A DNA stretch of 64,000 bases from Belnapia sp. F-4-1. GTDB taxonomy: Bacteria; Pseudomonadota; Alphaproteobacteria; Acetobacterales; Acetobacteraceae. The number at the start of each line of letters is the position of its first letter. Position 1 is the stretch's first letter. The position numbers and the translations under genes were made by a program. Positions 9,888 through 18,265 of this stretch are shown here, piece by piece. The stretch spans positions 248,001-312,000 of the forward strand of contig NZ_KN676113.1 in the NCBI RefSeq assembly GCF_000802185.1, read 5' to 3'. The notes beneath the pieces are model-generated. The model searched no databases. It saw only the letters and a list, made by a program, of their open reading frames with translations, and was not told where the DNA came from.

Positions 9888-10277
9888 ATGAGCCAGACCG
9901 TCCGGCAACATGAGCCTCAAGGCCAACGTGCCATCATGGCCGACGAACATATCGGTGCCTTGATCCGCGTCAGACGGATGATGATGGGGCTGTCGCAACA
10001 GGAGCTGGCCCGTAGTGTCGGTGTCACCTATCAACAGTTACACAAGTACGAGCGAGGCTTGAACCGCATTTCGGCTGGTCGCCTATTTGATGTGGCGCAA
10101 GCACTTGCTATCGATGCCGCTTGGTTTTTTCAAGGCCTTGCCGAGGAATGCGCTGTTGAAGACGTAGCGCCACGCCAACGCATGCTGTTGGACCTCATGC
10201 GCAATTTCGCATTGATCAAAGACGAAAAGCAGCAGGAGGCTCTCAGCACCATGGCTCGCTCGCTGGCTGGCTCGTAG
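9888..10277 (+). CDS. XRE-family transcriptional regulator, paralogue 2
   Basis: A 129-residue HTH protein collinear with the one at 8970: HTH (ALIRVRRMMMGLSQQELARS, then GVTYQQLHKYERGLNRISAG) and the same tail KDEKQQEAL-S-MAR-LAGS. The start at 9888 is set by GAGGAG six bases upstream; an in-frame ATG at 9855 lacks such a site. Divergence is highest in the central linker (FDGLG versus FQGLA segment). A palindromic candidate operator precedes it. It probably arose by local duplication, with about 0.5 kb between the copies. Confidence 0.85.
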   Translation: MSQTVRQHEPQGQRAIMADEHIGALIRVRRMMMGLSQQELARSVGVTYQQLHKYERGLNRISAGRLFDVAQALAIDAAWFFQGLAEECAVEDVAPRQRMLLDLMRNFALIKDEKQQEALSTMARSLAGS

Positions 10278-10555
10278 CGAAGCCGGGAGGCCGCCAGGCG
10301 CCTTCCGCGAGTACCTTACTTTCAACGCGCCACAGGATCGCCGGCGAGGTCACGCTGGAGTGGCCAGGGCGGTTCGGCGCAGCGACGGACCCAATTTGTG
10401 CCTAAGAGGCGCTGGCAGGCTCTTGCCGCTCCGCCGGCGGCGTAGAGACGGAGTTGCCGCAGCTTGGCCTTTGGCTGCCTAGGAAGTTCACCGAACCGGC
10501 CCTCCCGCGTGAGCCGCTCAGCTCGGCGGCCTGATTTGCCGGCACAACGTCCGTC

Positions 10556-11437
10556 TCATTTCGCAAAGGCGTCTATGACCTTCTCCCCAAAGCGCGGCAG
10601 GCTGTCTTCCAGGTCAGGCAGGAAGGCGCCGAGCGGGAGAACGAGCCGACCAACGCACTGCCGCTGCCGCTCCGCCACCGCCTCCAAAGGATCCTGCCCG
10701 GAACCAGGCAGCGCATCGGGACAGCCAGCGAGAATCTCGATCGCGCCTGGGTCGCGCCCCGCCGCCTCTGCGCTGCGGCGCACGACCTCGAGCAAGGGCA
10801 TGGTGTCGACCTGCGCCCCGATTGAGGGAAAGAAGCCGTCGCCCAGCCGTCCGGCCCGTCGCGCCGCCGCTTCGGAGTGGCCGCCGACGATGATCGGCAC
10901 GGTCCGCGCCAGCGGCTTCGGGTCGCAGGTCACACCTTCGAAGGAGACGAAGCGACCCGCGAAGCTAGCGCCGTCCTCGCGCCAGAGGGCGCGCATCGCG
11001 CCGACATACTCGTCGGCCCGCCGCCCGCGCTCCGCAAAGGGAACGCCGAGCGCATCGAATTCCTCCCGCAGCCACCCGACGCCGATGCCGAGTTCGATCC
11101 GCCCGCCGCTCATGTGGTCAAGGGTTGCAACCTGCTTCGCCAGCACCAGCGGGTTGCGCAGGGGCAGGATGATGACGCCGGTCATCAGGCGCAGCCGGGT
11201 CGTTGCCGCCGCGGCGAAGGCCATCCAGATCAGCGGGTCCGGCATGGCGGTGAACTGGGTGCCCGGCAGCCGCCCGCCCGGGGCATAGGGATAGGTGCTC
11301 TCATAGCGTTCCGGCAGGGCCACGTGGTCTACCGCGAAGACGGAATCGAAGCCGGCTGCCTCGGCCAAGCGGGCCAGTCGCGCGGCCCCGGCGCCGTCCG
11401 GGAAGGTGTTGTTGCCGAAATGCAGGGCGAATTTCAT
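10556..11437 (-). CDS. LLM-class flavin-dependent oxidoreductase (F420-type)
   Basis: A 293-residue luciferase-like monooxygenase domain protein, resembling the TIGR03619 group. Visible family elements are the N-terminal strand MKFALHFGNNTFP, the FDSVFAVDHVALP segment, RLRLMTGVIILPLRNPLVLAKQ, GIGVGWLREEF, and PIIVGGHSEAAARRAGRLGDG near the cofactor-binding end. Such enzymes use FMN or F420; the sequence alone does not decide, and no F420 genes are in the window. GGGGAGATCCG precedes the ATG. The open frame continues far upstream, but that part overlaps the opposite-strand gene at 11618 and is a shadow. Confidence 0.85.
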   Translation of the reverse strand: MKFALHFGNNTFPDGAGAARLARLAEAAGFDSVFAVDHVALPERYESTYPYAPGGRLPGTQFTAMPDPLIWMAFAAAATTRLRLMTGVIILPLRNPLVLAKQVATLDHMSGGRIELGIGVGWLREEFDALGVPFAERGRRADEYVGAMRALWREDGASFAGRFVSFEGVTCDPKPLARTVPIIVGGHSEAAARRAGRLGDGFFPSIGAQVDTMPLLEVVRRSAEAAGRDPGAIEILAGCPDALPGSGQDPLEAVAERQRQCVGRLVLPLGAFLPDLEDSLPRFGEKVIDAFAK

Positions 11438-11617
11438 CGGATCTCCCCTCGCGGCGTCATGTAGGCTTGGCTGCACCGCGTTGACCGCAGCTTGGCAGTG
11501 CAGCCAGCATCGGGTCCAGCGGCCGCCGCGCCGCGTCCTGGCGGCACCGCCGGGCGAAGCCACGCCCGATGCCGCCACGCCCGCCGGGGCTCGACCGTCA
11601 CACAACGGAGAACACCC

Positions 11618-12343
11618 ATGTCGCCGGACGTCCTGTCGCAGCTCGCACCCACCGGAATCCTGCGTGCCGGAATCAACATGGGCAATTTCCTGCTCGTCAC
11701 CGGGCGCAGCGCCTCGGGCGATCCGGAAGGCGTGGCGCCCGGCATGGCGCGCGCCATCGCGGAGCGGCTCGGCCTGCCCATCCGGTACGTGCCCTACCCC
11801 AAGCCGGGCGAACTCGCGGATGCGGCAGGCAGCGGCGCCTGGGATATCGGGCTGATCGGCGCCGAGCCGCAGCGCGCCGAGAAGATTGCCTTCACCGCGG
11901 CCTATGCGGAGATCGAGGCGACCTACCTGGTGCCGCCGAACTCGGCGATCACGTCGCTGGCCGAGGTCGATCGTCCCGGCGTACGGATTGCCGTCACGGC
12001 CAGGGCGGTCTACGACCTCTGGCTGGATCGCAACATCCGCCACGCAACCTTGGTCCGCTCCGACAGCCTCGACAGGGCTTGCCGGATCTTTGTCGACGAC
12101 GGCCTGGAGGTCCTGGCCGGACTGCGCCCGCGCCTGCTGGCAGATGCCGAAGCCCTCCCGGGCTCTCGCATCCTGTCCGGCGGCTTCACCGCCGTGCAGC
12201 AAGCCATCGGCACGGCACGCGGTAATGCCGCCGGGGCAGCCTTCCTGCAGGACTTCGTCGAGGAGGCGAAGGCGTCCGGCCTCGTCGCCCGGCTCATCGA
12301 GCAGCACAAGGTGCGCGGCCTGTCCGTCGCCAGCGCCGCATAG
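11618..12343 (+). CDS. Periplasmic-binding-fold protein (SBP family 3) without signal peptide
   Basis: A 241-residue bacterial extracellular solute-binding family 3 fold: VAPGMARAIAERLGLP, YVPYPKPGELADA, WDIGLIGAEPQRAEKIAFT and a second lobe ending QDFVEEAKASGLV. No N-terminal signal peptide is visible from the ATG at 11618, which has GGAG 9 bases upstream. Either export uses an unrecognised start or the protein works in the cytoplasm. It is divergent from the LLM oxidoreductase. The ligand is unknown, and no ABC permease or ATPase is adjacent. Confidence 0.8.
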   Translation: MSPDVLSQLAPTGILRAGINMGNFLLVTGRSASGDPEGVAPGMARAIAERLGLPIRYVPYPKPGELADAAGSGAWDIGLIGAEPQRAEKIAFTAAYAEIEATYLVPPNSAITSLAEVDRPGVRIAVTARAVYDLWLDRNIRHATLVRSDSLDRACRIFVDDGLEVLAGLRPRLLADAEALPGSRILSGGFTAVQQAIGTARGNAAGAAFLQDFVEEAKASGLVARLIEQHKVRGLSVASAA

Positions 12344-12504
12344 GGCGTGCTGCACCGCGAGATGACGGCGGCGTCGCAGTCCCGGCTTGACGTGCCGTAC
12401 GCCGCATCCAAGCCTCATGGCGAAGGACAAGCGAAGCCCCTCCGCCACGCAGCGCCGCCCTGCCCGGCAGGGAGCAGGTCGCGCCACACCGGGAGTACCG
12501 CGCC

Positions 12505-13467
12505 ATGCCACGCCGCCGCCTCGCCCTCGCCGCCGCGCTGCTGTCCGGTTTCATGGCCTGTTCCGCGACGGCGCAGGAACGCACGATACGGATCCTGAGC
12601 GGCGCCTCGGCCGGCGGCTCCTCCGACTTCGCCACGCGCGTGCTGGCGGAGGCGCTGGGCCCAATCCTCGGTGTGCGCGCCGTGGTCGAGAACCGCACCG
12701 GCGTGAACGGCATCGTGGCCGCCCAGGAGACGGCGCGCAGCGCGCCGGACGGGTCGACGATGTTCGTCTGCCCGATGAGCACCATGTCCATCACGCCACA
12801 GCTCATCGGCGCGAACCTGCCCATCGACCCGGGCGCCGAGCTGCTGCCGATCGCCAATGTCGCGCTTTCCTCCTACGGCTTCGTCGTGGCCGCCAACGGC
12901 CCCTACCGGAGCGTCCACGACGTGCTGGAAGCGGCGCGGGCGAGGCCCGGGCAGGTCAGCTTCGCCTCGGCCGGCGTCGGCTCCGCCCAGCACCTGCAGG
13001 GCGAGCTGCTGAAGCAGAAGACCGGGCTCGAGATGGTCCATGTTCCCTATCGCGGCGCCAGCCCGGCCATCGTCGACATCCTCGGCGGGCGCACCGACTT
13101 CATGATCACCAACATGGCCGATGTCACACGCCAGGTGCAGGATGGCGGGCTCCGCCTGTTGGCGATCTCGGACGAGGAGCCCTTTCCGCTCTTCCCGGAT
13201 GTGCCGCCGCTGTCGCGCATCATTCCGGATTTCAGCGTGGTCGGCTGGTTCGCGCTCTGCGGGCAGAAGGCGATGGCGCCCGAGCTCGTGGACCGCCTGG
13301 AGGCTGCGGTGCGCCGGGCCATGGCGGATCTCGCGGTCGTCGGCCAGATGGCCAAGGGCGGGCTGACGCCGCGCTTCGAGGATCGCGCGGCCATCACCCG
13401 CCGCCTCGCCGCGGACCGCGCCCTCTGGCTCGACGTCATCCGGGCGGTCAACCTGCGGGCCGGCTGA
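12505..13467 (+). CDS. Tripartite tricarboxylate transporter substrate-binding protein (Bug/TctC), copy 1
   Basis: A 320-residue periplasmic Bug-family receptor. It has a classical signal peptide (RRRLALAAALLSGFMACSAT, cleaved near AQ-ER), the ligand-loop RILSGASAGGSSDFATRV, the family core VVENRTGVNGIVA and the VHVPYRGASPAIVDILGGRTDFM segment. No TctA/TctB membrane partner is present in the window, so it is an orphan receptor, as is common in Acetobacteraceae. It probably forms an operon with the Ldh-type dehydrogenase 70 bases downstream, suggesting a small hydroxy- or keto-acid ligand (inference). Confidence 0.9.
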   Translation: MPRRRLALAAALLSGFMACSATAQERTIRILSGASAGGSSDFATRVLAEALGPILGVRAVVENRTGVNGIVAAQETARSAPDGSTMFVCPMSTMSITPQLIGANLPIDPGAELLPIANVALSSYGFVVAANGPYRSVHDVLEAARARPGQVSFASAGVGSAQHLQGELLKQKTGLEMVHVPYRGASPAIVDILGGRTDFMITNMADVTRQVQDGGLRLLAISDEEPFPLFPDVPPLSRIIPDFSVVGWFALCGQKAMAPELVDRLEAAVRRAMADLAVVGQMAKGGLTPRFEDRAAITRRLAADRALWLDVIRAVNLRAG

Positions 13468-13537
13468 CCGGCGCGGCGTTGACCCTGCCTCCCCCGCCTG
13501 CCTACCGTCGCAGGCAAGCAACGGGGAAACGTCATCC

Positions 13538-14620
13538 ATGCTGATCCAGGCGGAAAGGCTGCAGGCCGCCATTGCCCATATGCTGGAGGCGGCGGGAACC
13601 GACCCGACCAGCGCCGGGATCGTCGCCGCAGATCTGCTGGAGGCGAACCTGCAAGGCCATGACAGCCATGGCGTGCAGCTGGCGCCGCGCTACGTGCTGA
13701 ACGTGCTGGCCGGCAAGCTGATGCCCAACGCCGCGGTCCAGGTGGTGCAGCGGACCGGCGCGATCATCGTGGCGGATGGCGGCATGGGCTTCGGCCAGGT
13801 CGTCGGGCGCCAAGCCATGGAGCTCGCCATCGCCTCCGCGCGCGACACCGGCCTCGGGCTGCTGGCGCTCCGCAACGTGCATCATCTCGGCCGCATCGGC
13901 GCCTATGGCGACCAGGCCGTGGCGGCTGGGATGCTGTCGATCCATTTCGTCAACGCCGTCTCCGGCCCGCCGGTGGTGGCGCCCTTCGGCGGCATCGAGG
14001 CGCGCTTCGGCACCAACCCGATCTGCATCGCGGTGCCGCCGGTGGCGCCGGTGGCGCCGGGCGGGTATCCGCTGATTCTGGACTTCGCCACCAGCGCGCT
14101 CGCCATCGGCAAGGTCCGCGTGGCCCATGCCACCGGCAGCCCGGTGCCGGAGGGCAGCCTCGTCGACCATGCCGGCCGCCCGACCACCGACCCGGGCGTG
14201 ATGTACGGAGAGGGCCCGCGCGGCGCGCTGCTGCCCTTCGGCCTGCACAAGGGATCAGGGCTCGCCCTGATGTGCGAGATCCTGGCCGGCGCGCTCACTG
14301 GCGGCGGCACCAACCAGCCCGCGACGGCAAAGGACCGCGGCATCGTCAACGGCATGCTCGCCCTGGTGCTCGACCCAGCCCGCTTCGGCGACATCGAGGC
14401 CTTTCGAGCGGAGACCGCGGCCATGGTTGCGCATGTGAAGGCCGCCTCGCCGCCCGGTGGGCCGCCGGTGCTGGTCGCCGGGGAGAAGGAGCGGATCACG
14501 AAGGCCGAGCGCCAGCGTGGCGGGATCCCGGTGCCCGATGCAACCTGGGCGGAGCTTTGCTCTGCTGCGGCCGAGGCGGGCATCCCGGCGGACCGCCTCG
14601 TTGCTTTGACGGGGGTTTGA
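13538..14620 (+). CDS. Ldh-family (malate/L-lactate/ureidoglycolate-type) NAD(P) dehydrogenase
   Basis: A 360-residue protein of the Ldh_2 (YlbC/AllD-type) oxidoreductase family, structurally unrelated to classical LDH. Recognisable segments are NLQGHDSHGVQLAPRYV (active-site His-Asp-Ser-His), NVHHLGRIGAYGDQAV, FGTNPICIAVP, LDFATSALAIGKVR and HKGSGLALMCEILAGALTG. Such enzymes reduce 2-keto acids or oxidise 2-hydroxy acids. The family does not fix the substrate. It lies between a Bug receptor and a broken class III CoA-transferase, an arrangement pointing to uptake and catabolism of an organic acid. Confidence 0.9.
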   Translation: MLIQAERLQAAIAHMLEAAGTDPTSAGIVAADLLEANLQGHDSHGVQLAPRYVLNVLAGKLMPNAAVQVVQRTGAIIVADGGMGFGQVVGRQAMELAIASARDTGLGLLALRNVHHLGRIGAYGDQAVAAGMLSIHFVNAVSGPPVVAPFGGIEARFGTNPICIAVPPVAPVAPGGYPLILDFATSALAIGKVRVAHATGSPVPEGSLVDHAGRPTTDPGVMYGEGPRGALLPFGLHKGSGLALMCEILAGALTGGGTNQPATAKDRGIVNGMLALVLDPARFGDIEAFRAETAAMVAHVKAASPPGGPPVLVAGEKERITKAERQRGGIPVPDATWAELCSAAAEAGIPADRLVALTGV

Positions 14621-14623
14621 GCC

Positions 14624-14925
14624 ATGAGCACGACGCCGCTCGGCGTGCCCCAGTTGGTCGAAATCGGTCAAGCGGCGCCGTTGACCGGCATCATTCCGAC
14701 CGATCTCAGTGTTGAGGTGATCAAGGTCGAGAAGCCGGAGGGCGGCGACGATGCCCGGTTGTGGAGCCACCCTATGTCGGCGAGACCGGCCTCAGCTTCC
14801 AAGCCTACAACCGCGGCAAGTACGGGGTGACGCTGGACCTGCATTCCTCCGCGTGCGGCTAACGTTGGATGCCGACATCCTTATCCAGAACCTGCGTCCC
14901 GGCATGGTCGAAGAGAGCTGGACGT
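14624..14925 (+). pseudogene. Class III CoA-transferase (CaiB/BaiF) remnant
   Basis: Fragments in three frames recall the N-terminal domain of class III CoA-transferases: SVEVIKVEKPEGGDDAR in the first, YVGETGLSFQAYNRGKYGVT in the second and LTLDADILIQNLRPGMVEE in the third. In intact relatives these lie in order within the first 110 residues. The rest of the gene (about 300 residues) is missing and IS630-like sequence starts within about 20 bases. The intact family member at 19117 shows the order expected. It was probably the third gene of the Bug-Ldh operon before IS-linked truncation. Confidence 0.7.
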
Positions 14926-14939
14926 GGGGCCAGAGGCGA

Positions 14940-15210
14940 TGCTCGCCCGCCGAGCGGCCCTGGCGCAACCGAACCTGTCTCCCGCGCCTGCGCCGCCCAG
15001 CGGATCGCACTGGCCGCGCTCACTCCGAAGCGGACGGCCGCCGCACGGCAGGACGATTCCGCCGCGATCGCCACCACCACACGCGTTCCCGCAAGTCGAT
15101 CAACAGCGCCTTGCACATGCCCATCGCCCCTCATGCCGAGGAACAACTGAATCACCAGTGTACAGCCCGTGGAGCACAAGCAATTCACCCAGGTAGGAAA
15201 CCGCTCTAAG
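14940..15210 (-). mobile_element. IS630-family element remnant (copy 2)
   Basis: On the minus strand the transposase N-terminal HTH can be read (ESSCRAAAVRFGVSAASAIR, then ETGSVAPGPLGG) close to the copy at 8522. The outer end AGGAAACCGCTCTAAG (15195-15210) is identical to that of copy 1. The DDE domain is absent. Insertion and deletion here accompany loss of the CoA-transferase gene. Confidence 0.7.
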
Positions 15211-15268
15211 AACCCAAGCCGAACCAAGATAGGGTGAAACGGAATGCGCTGGCGGCTAAATTCAGTTT

Positions 15269-15367
15269 TTAGGCGGACGTTCGGGGTTTGCCCACGGTGA
15301 CCACGATCACGCCGTCAACTGTCTCGATGTCGCCCGGCCGGAACTTCAGGCTTTCCTCAAGCCGCAT
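15269..15367 (-). pseudogene. Possible integrase R-box fragment
   Basis: A 32-residue minus-strand frame reading MRLEESLKFRPGDIETVDGV and on to KPRTSA. It resembles the box-I region of tyrosine recombinases (G-x-R-x-EE-x-x-x-L-x-x-x-DI followed by a K-T/R-S turn), though the usual preceding Gly is absent. If right, it is a scrap of the catalytic domain missing from the integrase at 7021. The match is short, so the call is tentative. Confidence 0.35.
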
Positions 15368-15443
15368 GCCTAAGTGACTGTGTGAAAAGGCTGATTGCGG
15401 TCCAACGCGTTGCTTTGTCTCACCTTTATGGGTCGAGGCAGCC

Positions 15444-15560
15444 ATGTGGAACCCCTGTCAGCATCGATATCCAACGGACCTCTCCGACGCCGAGTGGGCA
15501 GCGCTGGAGCCGCTGCTCCCGCCACCGGCGTCCAAATCACGGCAGCAGGTGATCCAGGTC
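15444..15560 (+). mobile_element. IS5-family transposase N-terminal fragment
   Basis: The frame reads HRYPTDLSDAEWAALEPLLP and then PPASKSRQQ, the stereotyped N-terminus of IS5-family (IS1031/IS427-like) transposases. Similarity fades after about 15560 and no DDE domain follows, so only a stub remains. Confidence 0.65.
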
Positions 15561-16025
15561 CAGTTGTTGGTGCGGTCCTACGAGGTAAGCCTCGGCGGAT
15601 CGAGGAAGATGCTGTTCTGGCGCAGTAAACCGTGGAGGTGGACTTGGCGATGGCGCAGAAGGCTTCTGCTTGAGCGGCGAATTCCTTCGTATCGAGAGCT
15701 AAGGGCCGGCGACTTTTGATTCCTCCCATGTTTTCCGACCGGCTTTTGGCCTTTGCCATCAGCCTTGCAGGTCCCGGGATAGATGGAATGACCGAGCTGG
15801 CCTCGCCGAATGTCCGGTTTACGAGGGCCGTGTAGCAAGCCACCTGCGTAAGCCGGGACGTGCAGGCGTGATTCTGGCTTCACCTGCCGCGCAATGTGCC
15901 TAATCTCCGCGGCAACGAAAACAGGATCTGCGTTCGTAGCGAGCGCCAGGATACTCAGGGGTGGAAGTCCGGATGACAGCTTTTCTGCTTCGCGCAGCGC
16001 CCATGCCACGTCTTAAGGCGAGTCT
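15561..16025. other. Stretch with no intact gene
   Basis: Between the IS5 stub and the next TctC gene there is no convincing full gene. Two overlapping minus-strand frames (15370-15843 and 15578-16009) contain segments that look coding, such as LPPLSILALATNADPVFVAA and PLALDTKEFAAQAEAF. They may be parts of one frameshifted gene. I do not recognise either. The last 180 bases must hold the promoter of the TctC gene at 16026. Confidence 0.3.
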
Positions 16026-17021
16026 GTGGTGACCCGCTCCTACGCCTCTCGCCGGAAGCTTCTTGGCACGGCGGCCGTCCTTGCCATGCCCTTCCTGGCC
16101 AAGGCTCAGGGCAAGGGCCCAGAGGGCTGGCCGAACAGTCGCAGCGTCAGCTTGGTAATCCCTTTCACCCCGGGCGGCGGCACGGATGTAATAGCCCGCA
16201 TCTTGCAGGATGGCTTCGGCGAGAGCTTTGGCGGCAGCTTCGTGATGGATCATAAGCCGGGCGCTTCGACAACGGTGGGCGTCCGCTACGTTGCCCGAGC
16301 GCGGCCAGATGGGGCGACGCTGCTGGTCGGCAGCAACTCTGGCTTTACCCAGGCACCCTTCGCCTACCGAAACCTGGGCTACGACCCGCTGGCGGACTTT
16401 ACCCATATCAGCCTGCTATACGCTTCCGCCTACCTGCTCGTGGCTCACCCGCGCTGGGGCAGCTTTGAGCAAGTGATCGAAGCGGCGAAGCGCGAGCCGG
16501 GAAAGCTCTCCTACGGCACCTGGGGCCTCGGCTCGACCGCGCATCTGCTGATGCTCGAGATGAACGAGCGGACCGGGACCGAGATGCTGCACGTGCCGTT
16601 CGGCGGCCCGGTGCCGGCGCTGACCGAGATCCTGGCCGGCCGGGTGGACATGATGTTCACGACCTTTGCCCCGGCCCGGGCGCATGTGCTGGAGGGGCGC
16701 TTGCGCGCTCTCGCTGCGCCGCACGATGAACAGTTGGCGGCAATGCCGCAGGTGCCCACAACAGGCGAACTCGGGCTGCCGGGGTTCCTCGTCAGCGCCT
16801 GGTGGGGCTTGGCCGGTCCGGCCAATCTGTCGCCACCGCTCTCCGCAGCGCTGGAGCAAGCAGTAGCCGGCGCTGTCGGCCGCCCTGCGGCACAGCGCCT
16901 CGCTGAAGAGTTCGGCCTGTTGCCGCTGCCCTTGGGCCAGGAGGCAATGCGTACGCGCATCCGCCGCGACTTGGCGCAGAACGAGATGTTAATGCGCAAG
17001 GCAGGAATCACGCCAGAGTAA
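16026..17021 (+). CDS. Bug/TctC substrate-binding protein, copy 2
   Basis: A 331-residue periplasmic receptor starting at GTG. The N-terminus RRKLLGTAAVLAMPFLAKAQ is a signal peptide with twin arginines, so Tat export is possible. Family motifs are LVIPFTPGGGTDVIARIL, VMDHKPGASTTVGVRYVA, GSTAHLLMLEMNERTGTEM and VPFGGPVPALTEILAGRVD. No transporter membrane genes are adjacent. It stands alone, facing a convergent cupin gene. Confidence 0.9.
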   Translation: MVTRSYASRRKLLGTAAVLAMPFLAKAQGKGPEGWPNSRSVSLVIPFTPGGGTDVIARILQDGFGESFGGSFVMDHKPGASTTVGVRYVARARPDGATLLVGSNSGFTQAPFAYRNLGYDPLADFTHISLLYASAYLLVAHPRWGSFEQVIEAAKREPGKLSYGTWGLGSTAHLLMLEMNERTGTEMLHVPFGGPVPALTEILAGRVDMMFTTFAPARAHVLEGRLRALAAPHDEQLAAMPQVPTTGELGLPGFLVSAWWGLAGPANLSPPLSAALEQAVAGAVGRPAAQRLAEEFGLLPLPLGQEAMRTRIRRDLAQNEMLMRKAGITPE

Positions 17022-17169
17022 AATGTTTCATCAGTTTAATGTTGTAGTTGGATAGTGCAGAGCGCGTTTTATCCAACACCTTTCGGTCCGCCCCTTCGCA
17101 TCATGGCAAGGGCATAGTTGCCCGGGTTGCGGCATCCAACAAAGAACGATGCACGATGGGTTGGCCGCC

Positions 17170-17946
17170 TCACCTCTTCGCTACGACGTGGTCGCGGCCG
17201 CACGGAAATTGCACCATCACGACCTCCAGCCCGGTCTCGCCGGCGGCCGCGGCGAAGGACGGCTCATCTGGGGCAACGAAGATGCAGGACAGCGGCGGCA
17301 GGATCTCACCGGCCGATGCATGCAAGCTGCCCGCCGTCACCACCCAGAACTGGCCGTCGCCGCTGGCAGGGTCGAGGCCTTCCAGCGGTGCCCCCGGCGG
17401 CAGGCGAAGGCGCCAAGCCCCCATGCCGTCAGCCGCTTCGGGGATCAGCACCGTCGAGGTCCCTTCCTCCGGTACGGCCGCGTCGGGCGCAACCGGCCCG
17501 GCGAAGGCATCGCGGAAACGCCGCTTCACGCCGCGCATCTCCTCCCGCGCGGCCGGCAGATAACGGGCGCCGCGGTCGTAGCCATTGCGCAGGGTGAAGT
17601 ATTGCAATCCAGCGGGACCCGCGGTGATGGGACCATAGGCGCTGAAGGCGTTGCTGTAATGCACCGCGACCGGCTCCACCGGGTGGCTGCCGAGCGTTCC
17701 GTGGCCTGCGACCACGATCTGGAACTGGTTGGCCTCATGGAAGTGGGACGCCACGACCGAGCCCGCCGGCTGCTCCACCAGGAAGGCCACCGGATAGACC
17801 GCCTCGGGCCCCGGCGGCTCGGCCGAGGCCGCCGAAGGGTTGTAGCGGTTCGCCCCGATAAAGGTCGTCAGGTGCGCCGCCACGCCGTTGGAGACAATGG
17901 CGCGGCGGCTATCGCGCGCGGCCTCAACGGGTGCCAGTATCGCCAT
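17170..17946 (-). CDS. Cupin-fold protein
   Basis: A 258-residue protein with a probable cupin domain at about residues 45-110: EQPAGSVVASHFHEANQFQI provides the HxH...(E/Q) type metal-binding set, followed by GHGTLGSHPVEPVAVHYS. A second weaker beta-barrel repeat follows (PEEGTSTVLIPEAADG). No DNA-binding domain or signal peptide is seen, so it may be a small-molecule dioxygenase-like or isomerase-like enzyme, or a sensor. The start at 17946 is preceded by GGGAGACGAGGAT; upstream codons in the same frame lack coding character. Confidence 0.75.
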   Translation of the reverse strand: MAILAPVEAARDSRRAIVSNGVAAHLTTFIGANRYNPSAASAEPPGPEAVYPVAFLVEQPAGSVVASHFHEANQFQIVVAGHGTLGSHPVEPVAVHYSNAFSAYGPITAGPAGLQYFTLRNGYDRGARYLPAAREEMRGVKRRFRDAFAGPVAPDAAVPEEGTSTVLIPEAADGMGAWRLRLPPGAPLEGLDPASGDGQFWVVTAGSLHASAGEILPPLSCIFVAPDEPSFAAAAGETGLEVVMVQFPCGRDHVVAKR

Positions 17947-18265
17947 ATCCTCGTCTCCCTTGACTGTGCAAAGGCTGGCCGGATGATCCCAGGCGACATG
18001 CCGCCCGCGCCGCGGCGGCCGGCGCAAGCCACGCCTCTGGCGGTCATCCGCGAGCGGCGGTACGACCGAGACCCATACGCGCTCGGTCGGCCCTGCCAGC
18101 ATGCGTCCCTCTGTCTTGTGCTGATCATGGGCGGACCCTTCCAGCGGCACAAGCCGCGGCAGCTACCGTTGTATGAACCACGTCACGCCCTTAAGCTGTC
18201 GGCATTCAGCCGGCTCGTGCCAGCACCAGCGGGGGGCTGATCCGCCACATGGTGCTGGAGCCCGA

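Noticed and set aside
10556-12511. A 651-residue LLM-domain fusion
   Set aside because: Only the last 293 residues match the LLM family and a good start with ribosome site exists at 11437; the upstream part is antisense to the family 3 binding protein.
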